This document shows positions 7,310-16,523 of a stretch of DNA of 64,000 nt, piece by piece. A program made the translations under genes and the position numbers. Under the pieces are notes generated by a model. It saw only the letters and a list, made by a program, of their open reading frames with translations. It was not told where the DNA came from and searched no databases. Numbering within the stretch: position 1 is the first letter of the stretch; every line of letters starts with the position of its first letter. This stretch comes from Prevotella sp. P3-122. GTDB taxonomy: Bacteria; Bacteroidota; Bacteroidia; Bacteroidales; Bacteroidaceae. Location: NCBI RefSeq assembly GCF_002251365.1, contig NZ_NPJH01000007.1, forward strand, positions 1 through 64,000. Reading direction: 5' to 3'.

Positions 7310-7732
7310 TCAAAATGCTCTGTTGTCGAACAGTTCTCCTTTTATATCAATGATTTTACTTGCCTTGATTTGCGTGTTGTCGTCGAAGGTAATCTTTTGT
7401 TCGTACTCATCCCAGGACTTGATGAGACCCGAATGTGTCTCATATTTGCCACCTTCCTTCTGCAAGTCAGGAACAAAGTATGTAATGCGGACATACGGAT
7501 GTCCGTCGAGGTGCGCTAAAAGTAATGTGATTTTCTGGTTGAGCACTTCGCACTCACTCTCAGAGAGTTCTATCGCCTTGTCTGTCAGTCTTGCCGTTTC
7601 ACTGATGGCTGCACTATGCCCTGTTAGAGCCGCAAAGGGAGCGAACTGAGCTGCACGCTGATACATGGTCATTTGTGGCCTGACCTTTGATACATGGTGG
7701 GGCAAGTCAATGATATGGGCGTATTTATCCAT
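7310..7732 (-). CDS. YolD-like protein
   Basis: The 140-residue protein starts MDKYAHIIDLPHHVS and contains MTMYQRAAQFAPFAAL, typical of YolD-like proteins that accompany error-prone Y-family polymerases in mobile elements. Its ATG shares the last base of the polymerase stop codon (TAATG at 7732), so the two are translationally coupled. YolD proteins are thought to be accessory to the polymerase, in the way UmuD relates to UmuC, but their action is poorly defined. Confidence 0.75.
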   Translation of the reverse strand: MDKYAHIIDLPHHVSKVRPQMTMYQRAAQFAPFAALTGHSAAISETARLTDKAIELSESECEVLNQKITLLLAHLDGHPYVRITYFVPDLQKEGGKYETHSGLIKSWDEYEQKITFDDNTQIKASKIIDIKGELFDNRAF

Positions 7733-9318
7733 TAGGCTTTGTGTCCTCCTATCTGTTTATTGCGTTCTATGGCTGTAGCCCCTTCTTCAAGGTTTAGTCC
7801 CCGAAGTATGGAGTTCTTGCCGAACTTGCTCTTGATACTCAGCAGTGTCTCCTGCATCCTTCGCTCCTTAGCCTGTGCCTCTTCCTCGGCTTTATGTTGT
7901 GCCTCCAATGCTTCATAGTCGGTGAACAGGTCTAACTGTATGGGAGTGGAGCTCGTTGTTCTGGCACTCTCTTCACTGATGACATGGTTGGTTGTTAGTG
8001 TTAGGCGACGTATCAGCAGGTTGGGGTTGACAATCCGGTCGTAGAGGGATGCTACAGCCTTCATAATCTGTCTGGTAGATGAAGTGTGCTTGTCCAAGTT
8101 GGCGGTTCCATGAGCCTGCTTTGGTACTTGACGGCCATAATGGTCTGTCGTGACATCGCCATGGTAGCTGTCACGAATGTCTGGGTTCGTCAAAGACTCG
8201 ATGTCATAGCCTACTGTCAGCACCAGTTGGTCTGTAACGAGCCGTTTGCTCACAAGGTCGAGAGCAACGGCATCCGCCATCTCCTGGGCAACGACCCTTG
8301 CTTTATGGAATGTGTAGGGCTCTGTAAGCACCTGTCCGCTGCTCAGCGAATTGGTCTCAGGTCGATAGGCTTTCACATAGTCCATCGTGACAGGTTCCCA
8401 TCCCCAGGCATGGTCGATAAGGAGTTCCGCATTTACACCAAAGAGCTTGTAAAGCAGTCCCTCACGCTCTACGGAACAGAGAGCCACATCGCCCATGGTG
8501 TACATACCATATTGAGCAAGTTTTTCTGCTATGCCTTTGCCCACACGCCAGAACTTGGTGATTGGGGTATAGTCCCACAGCTGTTCCCGGTAACTCATCT
8601 CATTGAGTTCCGCAATGCGCACACCGTCCTTGTCAGCAGGAGCCTTCTTTGCCATGATGTCCATGGCTATCTTGCAGAGGTAAAGGTTTGTGCCGATGCC
8701 GGCAGTAGCCGTTATCCCGGTATTCTTCAGTACATCACGTATCATGGTCATGGCAAGTTCATGTGCCGTCATCCTGTATGTGTCAAGGTAAGCCGTTACG
8801 TCCATAAAGACCTCGTCGATGGAATAAACGTGAATATCCTCTGGAGCGACGTATTTCAGGTATATCTGATAGATACGTGTGCTGTATTCAATGTATTTGG
8901 CCATGCGAGGAGGGGCAGCAATGTAGTCAACTTCCCAATCTTCGTGAACTTTGAGTTCCTCGTCCTTCCACGACTTTCCAGTCAGGCGACAGAAAGGGCT
9001 CTTGTACCTTCGCTCATTGTTGACTGCGTCTTCCTCCTCCTCGCTCGGGATAGCCCGAGCAAGCTCGGCTCTCCGCTCGCTCCTTCGTCGGTTAACTTCA
9101 CGCAACCGCTGCATAACCTCAAACAGTCGTGCCCTTCCTCCAATGCCGTAGGCTTTGAGGGAAGGGGAGACAGCCAGACAGATGGTCTTCTCTGTCCTGC
9201 TCACGTCTGCCACAACAAGATTGGTGGTGAGCGGATCGAGACCACGTTCTACGCACTCCACAGAGGCGAAGAACGATTTCAGGTCGATGGCTATATATGT
9301 ACGGTTGTCCTCGGCCAT
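7732..9318 (-). CDS. Y-family (UmuC/DinB-like) translesion DNA polymerase
   Basis: The N-terminus has the catalytic Asp in AIDLKSFFASVE (residues ~10-20), and YSIDEVFMDV (~165-175) carries the second Asp-Glu pair. Palm, finger and little-finger regions follow, and the total is 528 residues. A charged insert at about 75-105 (RRRSERRAELARAI, then EEEED) is not part of the usual core; its DNA holds an inverted repeat (GAGCAAGCTC). The enzyme copies past damaged bases at the cost of mutation. Coupled to the YolD-like gene, it forms the accessory polymerase cassette common on Bacteroidales plasmids and integrative elements. Confidence 0.92.
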   Translation of the reverse strand: MAEDNRTYIAIDLKSFFASVECVERGLDPLTTNLVVADVSRTEKTICLAVSPSLKAYGIGGRARLFEVMQRLREVNRRRSERRAELARAIPSEEEEDAVNNERRYKSPFCRLTGKSWKDEELKVHEDWEVDYIAAPPRMAKYIEYSTRIYQIYLKYVAPEDIHVYSIDEVFMDVTAYLDTYRMTAHELAMTMIRDVLKNTGITATAGIGTNLYLCKIAMDIMAKKAPADKDGVRIAELNEMSYREQLWDYTPITKFWRVGKGIAEKLAQYGMYTMGDVALCSVEREGLLYKLFGVNAELLIDHAWGWEPVTMDYVKAYRPETNSLSSGQVLTEPYTFHKARVVAQEMADAVALDLVSKRLVTDQLVLTVGYDIESLTNPDIRDSYHGDVTTDHYGRQVPKQAHGTANLDKHTSSTRQIMKAVASLYDRIVNPNLLIRRLTLTTNHVISEESARTTSSTPIQLDLFTDYEALEAQHKAEEEAQAKERRMQETLLSIKSKFGKNSILRGLNLEEGATAIERNKQIGGHKA

Positions 9319-9547
9319 AATACTATTGATTGTTAAGATGATATGTCTCGCATATCCTTGCTATTTCCTTGATGCTTATGTTGCCATGTCATGTACCACC
9401 AGCACGTTAACTTTCGTCTTCCTCCTTCTTGCAAGGCATAACCCAAGCGAGCTTGGGATTCTGCTCTTGCTTCGTGCGTCGGTTCTTTATGACCGTAGTC
9501 ACATGACCCGCCTATCCATACATAATATGTTGTCGAGTCCTGTACCA

Positions 9548-9727
9548 TCACTCTACTGGTGCCCATTTGCAACGAACAGGAGAGACGATTGCGCCCTCTG
9601 CCTTCAACTGCTTCATGGCTGCATCCACCTCTTTGCGGTCGAGACCGCTGAGCTCTGCGATTTTACCTGCGTTGAGAGGCTGTCCTGCCTCCTTCATTGT
9701 TGCTAATACTTTTTCTTTTGCGTCCAT
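9548..9727 (-). CDS. Small winged-helix protein, copy 1
   Basis: A 59-residue protein starting [20 protein letters not shown] with a helix-turn-helix reading ([20 protein letters not shown]). It ends after CKWAPVE. The same sequence, with few changes, forms the N-terminus of the beta-lactamase/esterase ORF at 13478. About 170 bp are duplicated, including the sequence upstream of the start codon. It is probably a small DNA-binding regulator. The 229 bp between it and the polymerase gene hold no convincing gene. Confidence 0.65.
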   Translation of the reverse strand: MDAKEKVLATMKEAGQPLNAGKIAELSGLDRKEVDAAMKQLKAEGAIVSPVRCKWAPVE

Positions 9728-9768
9728 TGTTTTAACGATTATTATAGGTTGTATCTAGTGTCATAGAC

Positions 9769-9972
9769 TCATCTGTTGCTTCTTATTTCCAATGTTATAT
9801 CCATATACGACCGCTTGCCGTCTATATAGTCGGCATAGAGCAATTCTTCGCATCGGCCTTTAAGAACATGGCATTTGCCGCACAACTCACAGTTGTGTAA
9901 GCATTTCCATTCATTCAGGACATAATTCAAACGCTCTTCTCGTGTAGATGATTCAATACTCGGTACGGTCAT
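9769..9972 (-). CDS. Small Cys-rich protein (67 aa)
   Basis: The ATG at 9972 overlaps the stop of the DUF1294 gene (ATGA), showing coupled translation; this start is preferred to the longer open frame, which shadows that gene. The protein has a cysteine cluster W-K-C-L-H-N-C-E-L-C-G-K-C followed by C-E-E-L, spaced like a metal-binding site. Function unknown. Confidence 0.6.
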   Translation of the reverse strand: MTVPSIESSTREERLNYVLNEWKCLHNCELCGKCHVLKGRCEELLYADYIDGKRSYMDITLEIRSNR

Positions 9973-10238
9973 AATATGATTGTATGCAGATAGGCCACTA
10001 AGGCAATCTGCATAATGATTTTTAAAGGTATGCCATACTTGAATTTCTTGTGCATCGTCTTGTGATGCCAAAGTCGCATACCTGCCCATGCTCCGATACT
10101 GCCACCTATGGCAGCCATCGTCAGTAGTGTAGCTTCTGATATGCGCCATTTGCCTTTCTTTGCCTTGTACTTGTCAATGCCGTACAAGAGGAATGTGGCA
10201 ATGTTGATTGCAAGGAGATAACAGATGATTTCTTCCAT
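9969..10238 (-). CDS. DUF1294 family small membrane protein
   Basis: 89 residues with three hydrophobic stretches (about 5-20, 40-55 and 72-88) and the DUF1294 signature YGIDKYKAKKGKWRISE. Members are inner-membrane proteins of unknown role. It starts one base after the FMN reductase stop and overlaps the next gene by 4 bp, so it is inside the operon. Confidence 0.8.
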   Translation of the reverse strand: MEEIICYLLAINIATFLLYGIDKYKAKKGKWRISEATLLTMAAIGGSIGAWAGMRLWHHKTMHKKFKYGIPLKIIMQIALVAYLHTIIL

Positions 10239-10796
10239 TTATCCGATGTATTCAAGGAAAGCGTCCACCTGCAATCTCAGATTCTTCTTTTGTGCTTCGG
10301 TCAGTATCATGCGCCCTTCCGTCCAAGCCTCCATATTCAGTTGGATGCCAGTCTGAGGTTCTGTCATTACTTCTGCACGGATAAACGGCAGCGTGAGCAG
10401 TTCGGTAAGTTTCTCACGGCACTTGGATGTTGCCGATGCGCCACCAGCACCGCTAAGAGCCACCTTCTTGCCGTTGATGGCAAGCGGAGTCTGACGATCT
10501 CCTGCTATGAGCGGACGTGACAGCCAGTCGATGAGATTCTTCAAATGACCTGGGTAACTGTAATTGTATTCAGGAGAGAATATCCAGAGTGCATCCGCCT
10601 CTGCTACTTTTTCCCTCACTCTCTTGACCGCTTCGGGCGCAGGAAACTCGATGTCCTGATTCATCAGCGGCACATCCGAATAGTCGAGATATTCCACCGT
10701 CGCACGCCCGGCAAGCATCTCTTCCACCTCTTCTGCGAGCTTCTTGTTGAACGATTCCTTGCGTAAGGAACCGATGATAAAAAGTATCTTCTTCAT
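10239..10796 (-). CDS. NADPH-dependent FMN reductase
   Basis: 185 residues with a flavodoxin-like fold: GSLRKESFNKKL at the phosphate-binding loop (residues ~9-20) and SPEYNYSYPGHLKNLIDW (~74-91), the flavin-binding signature. The family reduces FMN, quinones, azo compounds or chromate with NAD(P)H. It lies in a run with an SDR, a flavin reductase and thioredoxin, suggesting redox detoxification. The true substrate cannot be read from sequence. Confidence 0.9.
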   Translation of the reverse strand: MKKILFIIGSLRKESFNKKLAEEVEEMLAGRATVEYLDYSDVPLMNQDIEFPAPEAVKRVREKVAEADALWIFSPEYNYSYPGHLKNLIDWLSRPLIAGDRQTPLAINGKKVALSGAGGASATSKCREKLTELLTLPFIRAEVMTEPQTGIQLNMEAWTEGRMILTEAQKKNLRLQVDAFLEYIG

Positions 10797-10820
10797 TGTC
10801 TTCGTATATTTTGATTTTCA

Positions 10821-11534
10821 TTATTGCATCTCGGTTAATGTCCAACCATGATCGCCATGGTAAATCATCTGCCGGGTCATGCCACCGTCGATGCAGATAT
10901 TCTCGCCTGTGATGAATCCTGCCTTGTCGGAGCAGAGGAACAGCACCATATTGGCGATGTCCATCGGGTTGCCAACACGTCCTGCAGGCTGCTGCACCGC
11001 ATCTGCGCCATCGTACTCCTTATAATCAGTGTCTATCCATCCTGGCGAAATGGAGTTGACCCTTGCCTTGTTCCGAAGTGTGACGGCAAGGGCGTGGGTG
11101 AGGGCAGCAATACCTCCTTTAGCAGCAGTGTAGCTCTCTGTCTGCGGCTGACTCATGCGGTCGCGCGAGGATGATATGTTTACTATCGATGCTCCTACGG
11201 CAAAATACGGAGCAAGCAGCTTGACAAGATAGAAAGGTGCAGTAATCCCGACTGTCAAGGCATACTGAAACTCCTCCCACGTACATTCATCCAACCCCTT
11301 CATCAGAGGAAGGGCATTGTTGATGATATAATCCACCTTACCGTATTTGCCGATTATTTCATCGGCAAAGGCTTCCAGCACCTCCTTCTTGGAAATGTCC
11401 CCAACGAAGTGGTCTCCCTCTCGCACATCAATGACCGCAACAGAAGCCCCTCTCTTTCGGAACTCCTCTGCGATACATTTGCCGATGCCATGCGCACCGC
11501 CTGTCACGATTGCCACCTTATCTTTATATTCCAT
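10821..11534 (-). CDS. Short-chain dehydrogenase/reductase
   Basis: Classical SDR of 237 residues from ATG 11534 (MEYKDKVAIVTGG); the open frame extends 10 codons upstream without family support. The cofactor loop TGGAHGIG and the active-site set S (NISSSRDR) with Y-x-x-x-K (YTAAKGG) are present. The C-terminus has the usual FITGENICIDGG. It is a NAD(P)H-dependent alcohol/ketone oxidoreductase of unknown substrate. The esterase fusion gene ends 30 bp upstream. Confidence 0.9.
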   Translation of the reverse strand: MEYKDKVAIVTGGAHGIGKCIAEEFRKRGASVAVIDVREGDHFVGDISKKEVLEAFADEIIGKYGKVDYIINNALPLMKGLDECTWEEFQYALTVGITAPFYLVKLLAPYFAVGASIVNISSSRDRMSQPQTESYTAAKGGIAALTHALAVTLRNKARVNSISPGWIDTDYKEYDGADAVQQPAGRVGNPMDIANMVLFLCSDKAGFITGENICIDGGMTRQMIYHGDHGWTLTEMQ

Positions 11535-11564
11535 AGCGGTTATCTTATTGTAGTAGACGTTCAA

Positions 11565-13478
11565 TTATTTGTTACATATAAATCCAATGGCATCTTTGAC
11601 TGCTCTGTCAAATGCCGTATCCTGCCCGGGAACTGTGATGAAAAGATGTACGGCTCCTTTATATTCTATCCGTTGTATCTTTCCGCACATTCTTTCTGCA
11701 AGATTCAATCCTTGATCGCGCAGAATGTCCCTTTCTGCAGCTATGAGTAAAGTTCTCGGAAGCATATTCAACTCTTCATCACTACACAGGCCTACGCTGA
11801 TGGCGGAACAGCGATTGTCTGCATTGATGGTGTACGCCCGATTGAAAGCTTCCATGATTTCGGCATCCAAACCAAAGCCTTTACCATATTGCTTCCATGA
11901 TTCCGAACCATCGTCAAAAGCCTTTGTCACAGGGTAGAACAGAAGCAAGGATTCTATTTTGCCGCGGCATGTTTCTGACAAAGCTGTGGCCAGGGCAAGG
12001 TTGCCTCCCGAACTGTCACCGCCAATGGTGATGTGGTTGACATCAATATGCAGCTCTGCAGCATGGTTGATGATGTAATTGACGGCAGAGATACAATCGT
12101 CCAGTCCTTCAGGATAAGGGTGCTCTGGAGCCAAACGATAGTCAAGAGCTATAACTCTCATCTTGCCCGATGCAGCCAGGGCATCACAGAACCTTCCACA
12201 ACTATTGATGCTCCCAAAAGTCCAGCCTCCTCCATGCAGATACAACAAGACTGGAAGGCGTTGGTCTTGACTTCCCTTGGGCTCATAAAGGCGCATGGAT
12301 GGGGTAATCATCTTTGTTTCCACATGGTCAGAATACTTGGGTGGAGCATTCCGGGCATTGCGGACAGCTGTCAACTCTTTGTTATCTCCATCTATAGCTC
12401 TGAGTATAGCCAATGTCTGTTTGTGTTGTAGGTCTGACGGCATGTTACGTAGAAATCCATCTGCCTGGATGCGCATCAAACATTGTTCTGCTACCTCTGC
12501 CACCTCTTTCTCCTCTTTTGACTTTGGGAAGAAGATGGCAATTGATAAGTGAGAACCGTCGGGCAACAGAACGATCCCAACATCGTTTCTATCTTGTCTT
12601 CCGTCAGAAGAAGGAAAACCAGAACCTGTCTTGTGAATCAGTTTGCCGTCTTTGGGCAAGACTGCTGCTATGCGTTGCTGACCCGTATTACAATCAGCCA
12701 TTGTATCCCAGATAAAGGAGAGATTCTTGTTGTCATCCCTATGAAGATAAAACCACTCCAAGAGCCTTGCCATTTCTTTTGGAGTGGCTGAGTTTTCTAT
12801 GGCTCTATGAGGAATCTTTTTCATCTCCTTCTCCGTCAGTTGCACATGGATGTCTTTGAATCCAAGCGTATGGATATATTTCTCTACTGCATCCGGCTGT
12901 CCGCATGATGCAAACAAAAGGTCGCACGCATTATTGTCGCTCTGTTTCAATGACCATTCTATTAACTCTGCAAATGTGAAATAACGCATACCTTCAAATA
13001 TTGAAAGCATAGGCGACCATGTCTCAGCGTCCAGACTGTCCTTGTGTACAAGAACAGAGTCGCTCAGTGTCAGTCCTTTCTTGTGCAAGTAGTCTGCTAC
13101 GTATAAAGCCTGTGGAAATTTCATGACGCTGTGCATGGCAAAAGCACTATCCTCCTGATGACCGCAATATAATTCTCCATTCATAATGCTTGCCCCATAT
13201 GAAAGACATGGGGATTGACTTTTCGCCTCTGTAGTCTGGATGTAAGCCAGGAAAAAGGTGAGAAGCAGAAAGAGTAGGATTTCGCTCACTCGTTGAGTTC
13301 CTCCCGTGGGGGTGAATTTGCAACGAACAGGAGAGACGATTGCGCCCTCTGCCTTCAGCTGCTTCATGGCTGCATCTACCTCTTTGCGGTCGAGACCGCT
13401 GAGTTCTGCGATTTTACCTGCGTTAAGAGGCTGACCTGCCTCTTTCATTGTTGCTAATACTTTTTCTTTTGCGTCCAT
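11565..13478 (-). CDS. Winged-helix / class A beta-lactamase / esterase triple fusion
   Basis: The 637-residue ORF reads through three units. Residues 1-55 are a copy of the winged-helix protein at 9727. Residues ~65-88 look like a signal peptide ([21 protein letters not shown]). Residues ~95-350 are a class A2 (CfxA/PER-like) beta-lactamase with catalytic S-V-M-K (HSVMKF), the S-D-N loop (KQSDNNACD), an E-N pair in RAIENSATP, and K-T-G (HKTGSGF). Residues ~395-637 are an HSL-type alpha/beta hydrolase with the oxyanion HGGGW, nucleophile GDSSGG and a C-terminal Asp/His. An internal GTG at the serine of SEILLF could be the native start. A hydrophobic segment after a cytosolic domain is unusual. 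Lactamase plus esterase suggests drug or ester inactivation, which is inference. Confidence 0.82.
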   Translation of the reverse strand: MDAKEKVLATMKEAGQPLNAGKIAELSGLDRKEVDAAMKQLKAEGAIVSPVRCKFTPTGGTQRVSEILLFLLLTFFLAYIQTTEAKSQSPCLSYGASIMNGELYCGHQEDSAFAMHSVMKFPQALYVADYLHKKGLTLSDSVLVHKDSLDAETWSPMLSIFEGMRYFTFAELIEWSLKQSDNNACDLLFASCGQPDAVEKYIHTLGFKDIHVQLTEKEMKKIPHRAIENSATPKEMARLLEWFYLHRDDNKNLSFIWDTMADCNTGQQRIAAVLPKDGKLIHKTGSGFPSSDGRQDRNDVGIVLLPDGSHLSIAIFFPKSKEEKEVAEVAEQCLMRIQADGFLRNMPSDLQHKQTLAILRAIDGDNKELTAVRNARNAPPKYSDHVETKMITPSMRLYEPKGSQDQRLPVLLYLHGGGWTFGSINSCGRFCDALAASGKMRVIALDYRLAPEHPYPEGLDDCISAVNYIINHAAELHIDVNHITIGGDSSGGNLALATALSETCRGKIESLLLFYPVTKAFDDGSESWKQYGKGFGLDAEIMEAFNRAYTINADNRCSAISVGLCSDEELNMLPRTLLIAAERDILRDQGLNLAERMCGKIQRIEYKGAVHLFITVPGQDTAFDRAVKDAIGFICNK

Positions 13479-13504
13479 TGTTTTAACGATTTAATGTGTT
13501 AATA

Positions 13505-14260
13505 TTATATTGTTATGCTGTCTCCTTCGTGCCCGATGCACCAAAAGGGGACATCCTTTTCTTTGCAGAAAGGCTCCATGCGCCACGCACTCTCAAACCC
13601 ACTCATGACAAAGTGCATTGGAACAAACATCCCAACCTTGAAGCGGTCGATAAATTGACGCCCTCCAAGCGTATAGCCATTGCCAATGCGTCCGTCCACT
13701 GGAAACATCACAAGGTCAAACGAGTCGGTAATCTTTCGGATGTCTTTAAGTTCACCAAGGAACCGCTTCTCCTCTGCCACAGGATTGATGTATTGACCAA
13801 ACTCTTCACTGAAGACCTCTCCTTCAGGCGTGCCGTCAACAAGAAAGCGTGCGTACCAGTTGCACAAGTCACCAGCGTGAAAGATGGTTTTACCTTCTGT
13901 CTCAACAATCCAGCTCACGCCACTGTCATTGCTGCCCGTGGCTGACACTTTCAGGTTCTCGTCTTCCCATACCGTTCCTTTGGCCATCCATACATCGGCA
14001 TCCTCTTTCTGCGCTCTTCTTCGTTTGAGTATATCCTTTGACAGGATGTATGTGATATTGGGGATGCGATTCTTCCACTTGAAGATTTCTTTTGTGAAGT
14101 GGTCCTCATGGAAGTGGCTTGAAAACACGTACACATGTTTACATGTATTCATGTACCCACTCATGACATCGGCTGGATCCATCCAGTAGTCAAAGACCAG
14201 GATGCACCGAGCCGTTTCAATAAGGAAGCCACTATGGAAGATGTATCTGAGTGTCATCAT
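13505..14260 (-). CDS. Metallo-beta-lactamase-fold hydrolase
   Basis: 251 residues with the metal motif SSHFHEDHF (H-x-H-x-D-H) at ~47-55, a later His in FHAGDLCNWY, and a C-terminal VPMHF. This is the RNase Z/UlaG-like MBL fold with two metals. Its start overlaps the flavin reductase stop by 4 bp (ATGA). Substrate unknown. Confidence 0.85.
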   Translation of the reverse strand: MMTLRYIFHSGFLIETARCILVFDYWMDPADVMSGYMNTCKHVYVFSSHFHEDHFTKEIFKWKNRIPNITYILSKDILKRRRAQKEDADVWMAKGTVWEDENLKVSATGSNDSGVSWIVETEGKTIFHAGDLCNWYARFLVDGTPEGEVFSEEFGQYINPVAEEKRFLGELKDIRKITDSFDLVMFPVDGRIGNGYTLGGRQFIDRFKVGMFVPMHFVMSGFESAWRMEPFCKEKDVPFWCIGHEGDSITI

Positions 14261-14820
14261 TTCAAAGCCTTACCGTCTGAGAATGCCTTTCCAATGGTCT
14301 TGCCAAGTTCGATGTAACCATGATGTATCGGGTCGAACACGATGAGTTCCATCTTCTCCATGTCGGGCTTGCCATCCTCTGCCAGATAGTTCTCATCCAC
14401 AAGGATGTTGACTATCTCTGCAACGATGTAATAGCCCTCTTCCGACTCGTCAATCTTTTCCTTGATGCGACACTCCAAAGTCATAGGAAAATCTGTAAAT
14501 ACGGGAGCGTTAACCATAGTTGCCTTCTTGATGTTCCATCCTGTTTTCTCCATCTTTTTTGGATCGTTCTTGGCAGAAACAATACCCACGAAATCAGAAC
14601 CCACCATGGTTTTCTTGGTAGCGAATGCAACGGTAAACTCACCGCCATTTTTTAGGTTGTCTGTGGTAACGTGATTTCCCATCGAGATCATAATCTCTTT
14701 CATGTCCCACTGTCCTGCCCAGGCAGCGTTCATTGCATTGGCAACTCCATCCTTATTATATGTGCCTATAATCAGCACAGGCTGTGGTACTACCCACGGC
14801 TTTGGTGCAAAACTTTTCAT
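14257..14820 (-). CDS. Flavin reductase family protein (FMN-binding split barrel)
   Basis: 187 residues beginning MKSFAPKPWVVPQPVLIIG, with the split-barrel FMN-binding pattern (NAMNAAWAGQWD; MSMGNHVTTDNL). Proteins of this group bind FMN and often act as NAD(P)H:flavin reductases or flavin-dependent detoxifying enzymes. It is coupled to the MBL-fold gene by a 4-bp overlap. Promoters are not evident between the genes, so it is part of the long minus-strand operon. Confidence 0.87.
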   Translation of the reverse strand: MKSFAPKPWVVPQPVLIIGTYNKDGVANAMNAAWAGQWDMKEIMISMGNHVTTDNLKNGGEFTVAFATKKTMVGSDFVGIVSAKNDPKKMEKTGWNIKKATMVNAPVFTDFPMTLECRIKEKIDESEEGYYIVAEIVNILVDENYLAEDGKPDMEKMELIVFDPIHHGYIELGKTIGKAFSDGKALK

Positions 14821-14886
14821 ATGCTTCGTTCTTTATTTTGTTATCTATTCATGTGTAAATACGCCATCAGCGCAATCTGTATCACT

Positions 14887-15264
14887 TTAAATTCCCAACT
14901 CCACATCCTTGCCGAATGGTGCGAGCGAAAGCCCGGCCATCTTGAAATGCTGTTTTCCCCAAGGAATGCCGATAATGGTTATACATAAGAGAAAGCCGAA
15001 GAACAGATGCATGATGCAAGCCCACAAACCTCCGAAAATCAGCCAGAGTAAATTCAGCGGGATGCGAATGCAACCAGTTGGACTGTTCGTTTCTCTTACC
15101 GTAGAACCAAAAGGCCATAGGCAGAGCAGACCAATCTTGAATGTCTGTATTGCAAAGGGAATGCCGATGATGGTACATGCAAGAGCCAGACTCCCGGTGA
15201 AATAACCGATGGCAGCTTCGAGACCTCCGAAGAGCCACCAAAGTAAGTTTCCTATTATGCGCAT
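14887..15264 (-). CDS. YccF-domain inner-membrane protein
   Basis: 125 residues with two repeats of the YccF pattern (NLLWWLFGGLEAAIG and NLLWLIFGGLWACIM) and two matching CTIIGIP/ITIIGIP segments. The internal duplication and four hydrophobic helices are typical of DUF307/YccF. Role unknown. It begins 4 bp after the HAD gene stop. Confidence 0.88.
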   Translation of the reverse strand: MRIIGNLLWWLFGGLEAAIGYFTGSLALACTIIGIPFAIQTFKIGLLCLWPFGSTVRETNSPTGCIRIPLNLLWLIFGGLWACIMHLFFGFLLCITIIGIPWGKQHFKMAGLSLAPFGKDVELGI

Positions 15265-15268
15265 AAAA

Positions 15269-15910
15269 TTATTCTTTTGTATTCTTGTTAATTTCTTGCC
15301 ATTCCTGATGCTCCTCCAGATGATTGGTCTTTACCAGTACACTCTGGAAGCCGAAGTTTCTGCCAGCTTCGGCATTCTCGGCACGGTCATCGAAATAGAG
15401 GGTGGTGGCAGGATTCAATCCAGTCTGTTTCGTCATCTCTTCATAGATTTCGACGGATGGCTTCTCCTTCCGCATGGCGTATGAGAGGAATACTTCATCA
15501 AACAACTCGTCCGTGGAATATCCATGCTGCTTCATCAGACAGACCGACTTCTGCCAAAGCGTGTCGTTGATGTTGCTGAGCAGATAGACCTTGTACTGCT
15601 TCCGAAGTTTGACTAACGCTTCCAGTCTTTCTACGGGCAGATTACCACACAGCTCTTCGAGCACTTTTTCAATATCCTCGGTTGTGGTTCCTTTACGGCA
15701 AAGACTCAGCATCTCTTTCAATGTTTCTGATTCCGCTACAAGACCATTAATATATTGGTGCATCAGTCTCTTGATCTTGCGGACATGGATTAGTCGCTTG
15801 AACGCCGTTACGCCCAGGCTCTCCATGGATTTCACAACAGAAGCATCATCAATGTTCACGATGACACCTCCATAATCAAAGACGAGTGTTTCTATCTGTT
15901 TCATGCTCAT
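15269..15910 (-). CDS. HAD-superfamily phosphatase (YihX-like)
   Basis: 213 residues. Motif I is LVFDYGGVIV (nucleophile Asp), motif II is LLSNIND, a Lys is in RKEKPSVEIYEE, and motif IV is YFDDRAENAEAG. The helical cap inserted after motif I and the YGGV variant are those of the YihX/epoxide-hydrolase-N subgroup, which dephosphorylates sugar phosphates or small metabolites. Substrate unknown. Confidence 0.87.
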   Translation of the reverse strand: MSMKQIETLVFDYGGVIVNIDDASVVKSMESLGVTAFKRLIHVRKIKRLMHQYINGLVAESETLKEMLSLCRKGTTTEDIEKVLEELCGNLPVERLEALVKLRKQYKVYLLSNINDTLWQKSVCLMKQHGYSTDELFDEVFLSYAMRKEKPSVEIYEEMTKQTGLNPATTLYFDDRAENAEAGRNFGFQSVLVKTNHLEEHQEWQEINKNTKE

Positions 15911-15920
15911 TTTCTTATTG

Positions 15921-16217
15921 TTACAATTCTCTTATGACATGCTTGATGGCAGCTGCCGGGTGATACAAAGTCATTCTTGGCCCACCCCAGCGCATCACTT
16001 TGCACATTCGTTCTTTCATCTGAGGACGATAGCAGTGGATGGGACACTTTTTGCAAGTTGGTTTGTTCTCGCCAAACTTACAGCGTTCCAGTCTTGCAGT
16101 AGCGTACTGTAGCAACTCTTGGCACCCAGGACATAATTCATTATTGCCCTCCTTCTTCCTGCAGTACAAACGTATCATCTGCTCCACAACTCGCTGCTCT
16201 TCCTTTATTCTTTTCAT
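15921..16217 (-). CDS. YgbA-type (nitrous-oxide-stimulated promoter) protein
   Basis: 98 residues with conserved cysteines: C-P-G-C at ~29-32, then C-K-F, and C-K-K-C-P-I-H-C with YRP following. This matches the YgbA_NO family, first noted downstream of promoters induced by nitric-oxide stress. Members are linked to recovery from nitrosative stress. It sits between thioredoxin and HAD genes with 4-10 bp spacing. Confidence 0.82.
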   Translation of the reverse strand: MKRIKEEQRVVEQMIRLYCRKKEGNNELCPGCQELLQYATARLERCKFGENKPTCKKCPIHCYRPQMKERMCKVMRWGGPRMTLYHPAAAIKHVIREL

Positions 16218-16221
16218 CTTT

Positions 16222-16521
16222 TTATTTTAAGAATGGATCAAGCGTAGCCAGCAGTTCGGCTTTATCTACCACACCGCTTGTGCGCCACAATACTTCTCCG
16301 TTTCGGAAGAGCATCAGCGTAGGCACGGATTGAATGCGGTATTGGCTTGCTGTTACGCTGTACTTATCTACATCCACCTTGATGATGCGGATTCTGTCAC
16401 CCAGCACTGTCTTCACCTGCTCCAAGATGGGGTGCATCATCTTGCATGGCTGGCACCATGTGGCGAAGAAATCGACCAAGACAAGTTGGTCGCCTGATAT
16501 AACGTCTTTGAATGTTTCCAT
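16222..16521 (-). CDS. Thioredoxin
   Basis: 99 residues with active site ATWCQPCKM (C-Q-P-C in place of the usual C-G-P-C) and the cis-Pro region SVPTLMLF. It reduces protein disulfides in the cytoplasm. The Gly-to-Gln change in the active-site loop would alter redox potential. It is the second gene after the YqiA-like hydrolase, 2 bp downstream. Confidence 0.92.
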   Translation of the reverse strand: METFKDVISGDQLVLVDFFATWCQPCKMMHPILEQVKTVLGDRIRIIKVDVDKYSVTASQYRIQSVPTLMLFRNGEVLWRTSGVVDKAELLATLDPFLK

Positions 16522-16523
16522 CT

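Noticed and set aside
8086..9336. Long plus-strand ORF opposite the Y-family polymerase
   Set aside because: Antisense shadow of a gene with intact catalytic motifs; the composition is not protein-like.
9333..9572. 79-codon minus-strand ORF before the polymerase gene
   Set aside because: No family, odd composition, and it overlaps the end of the winged-helix gene; probably chance.
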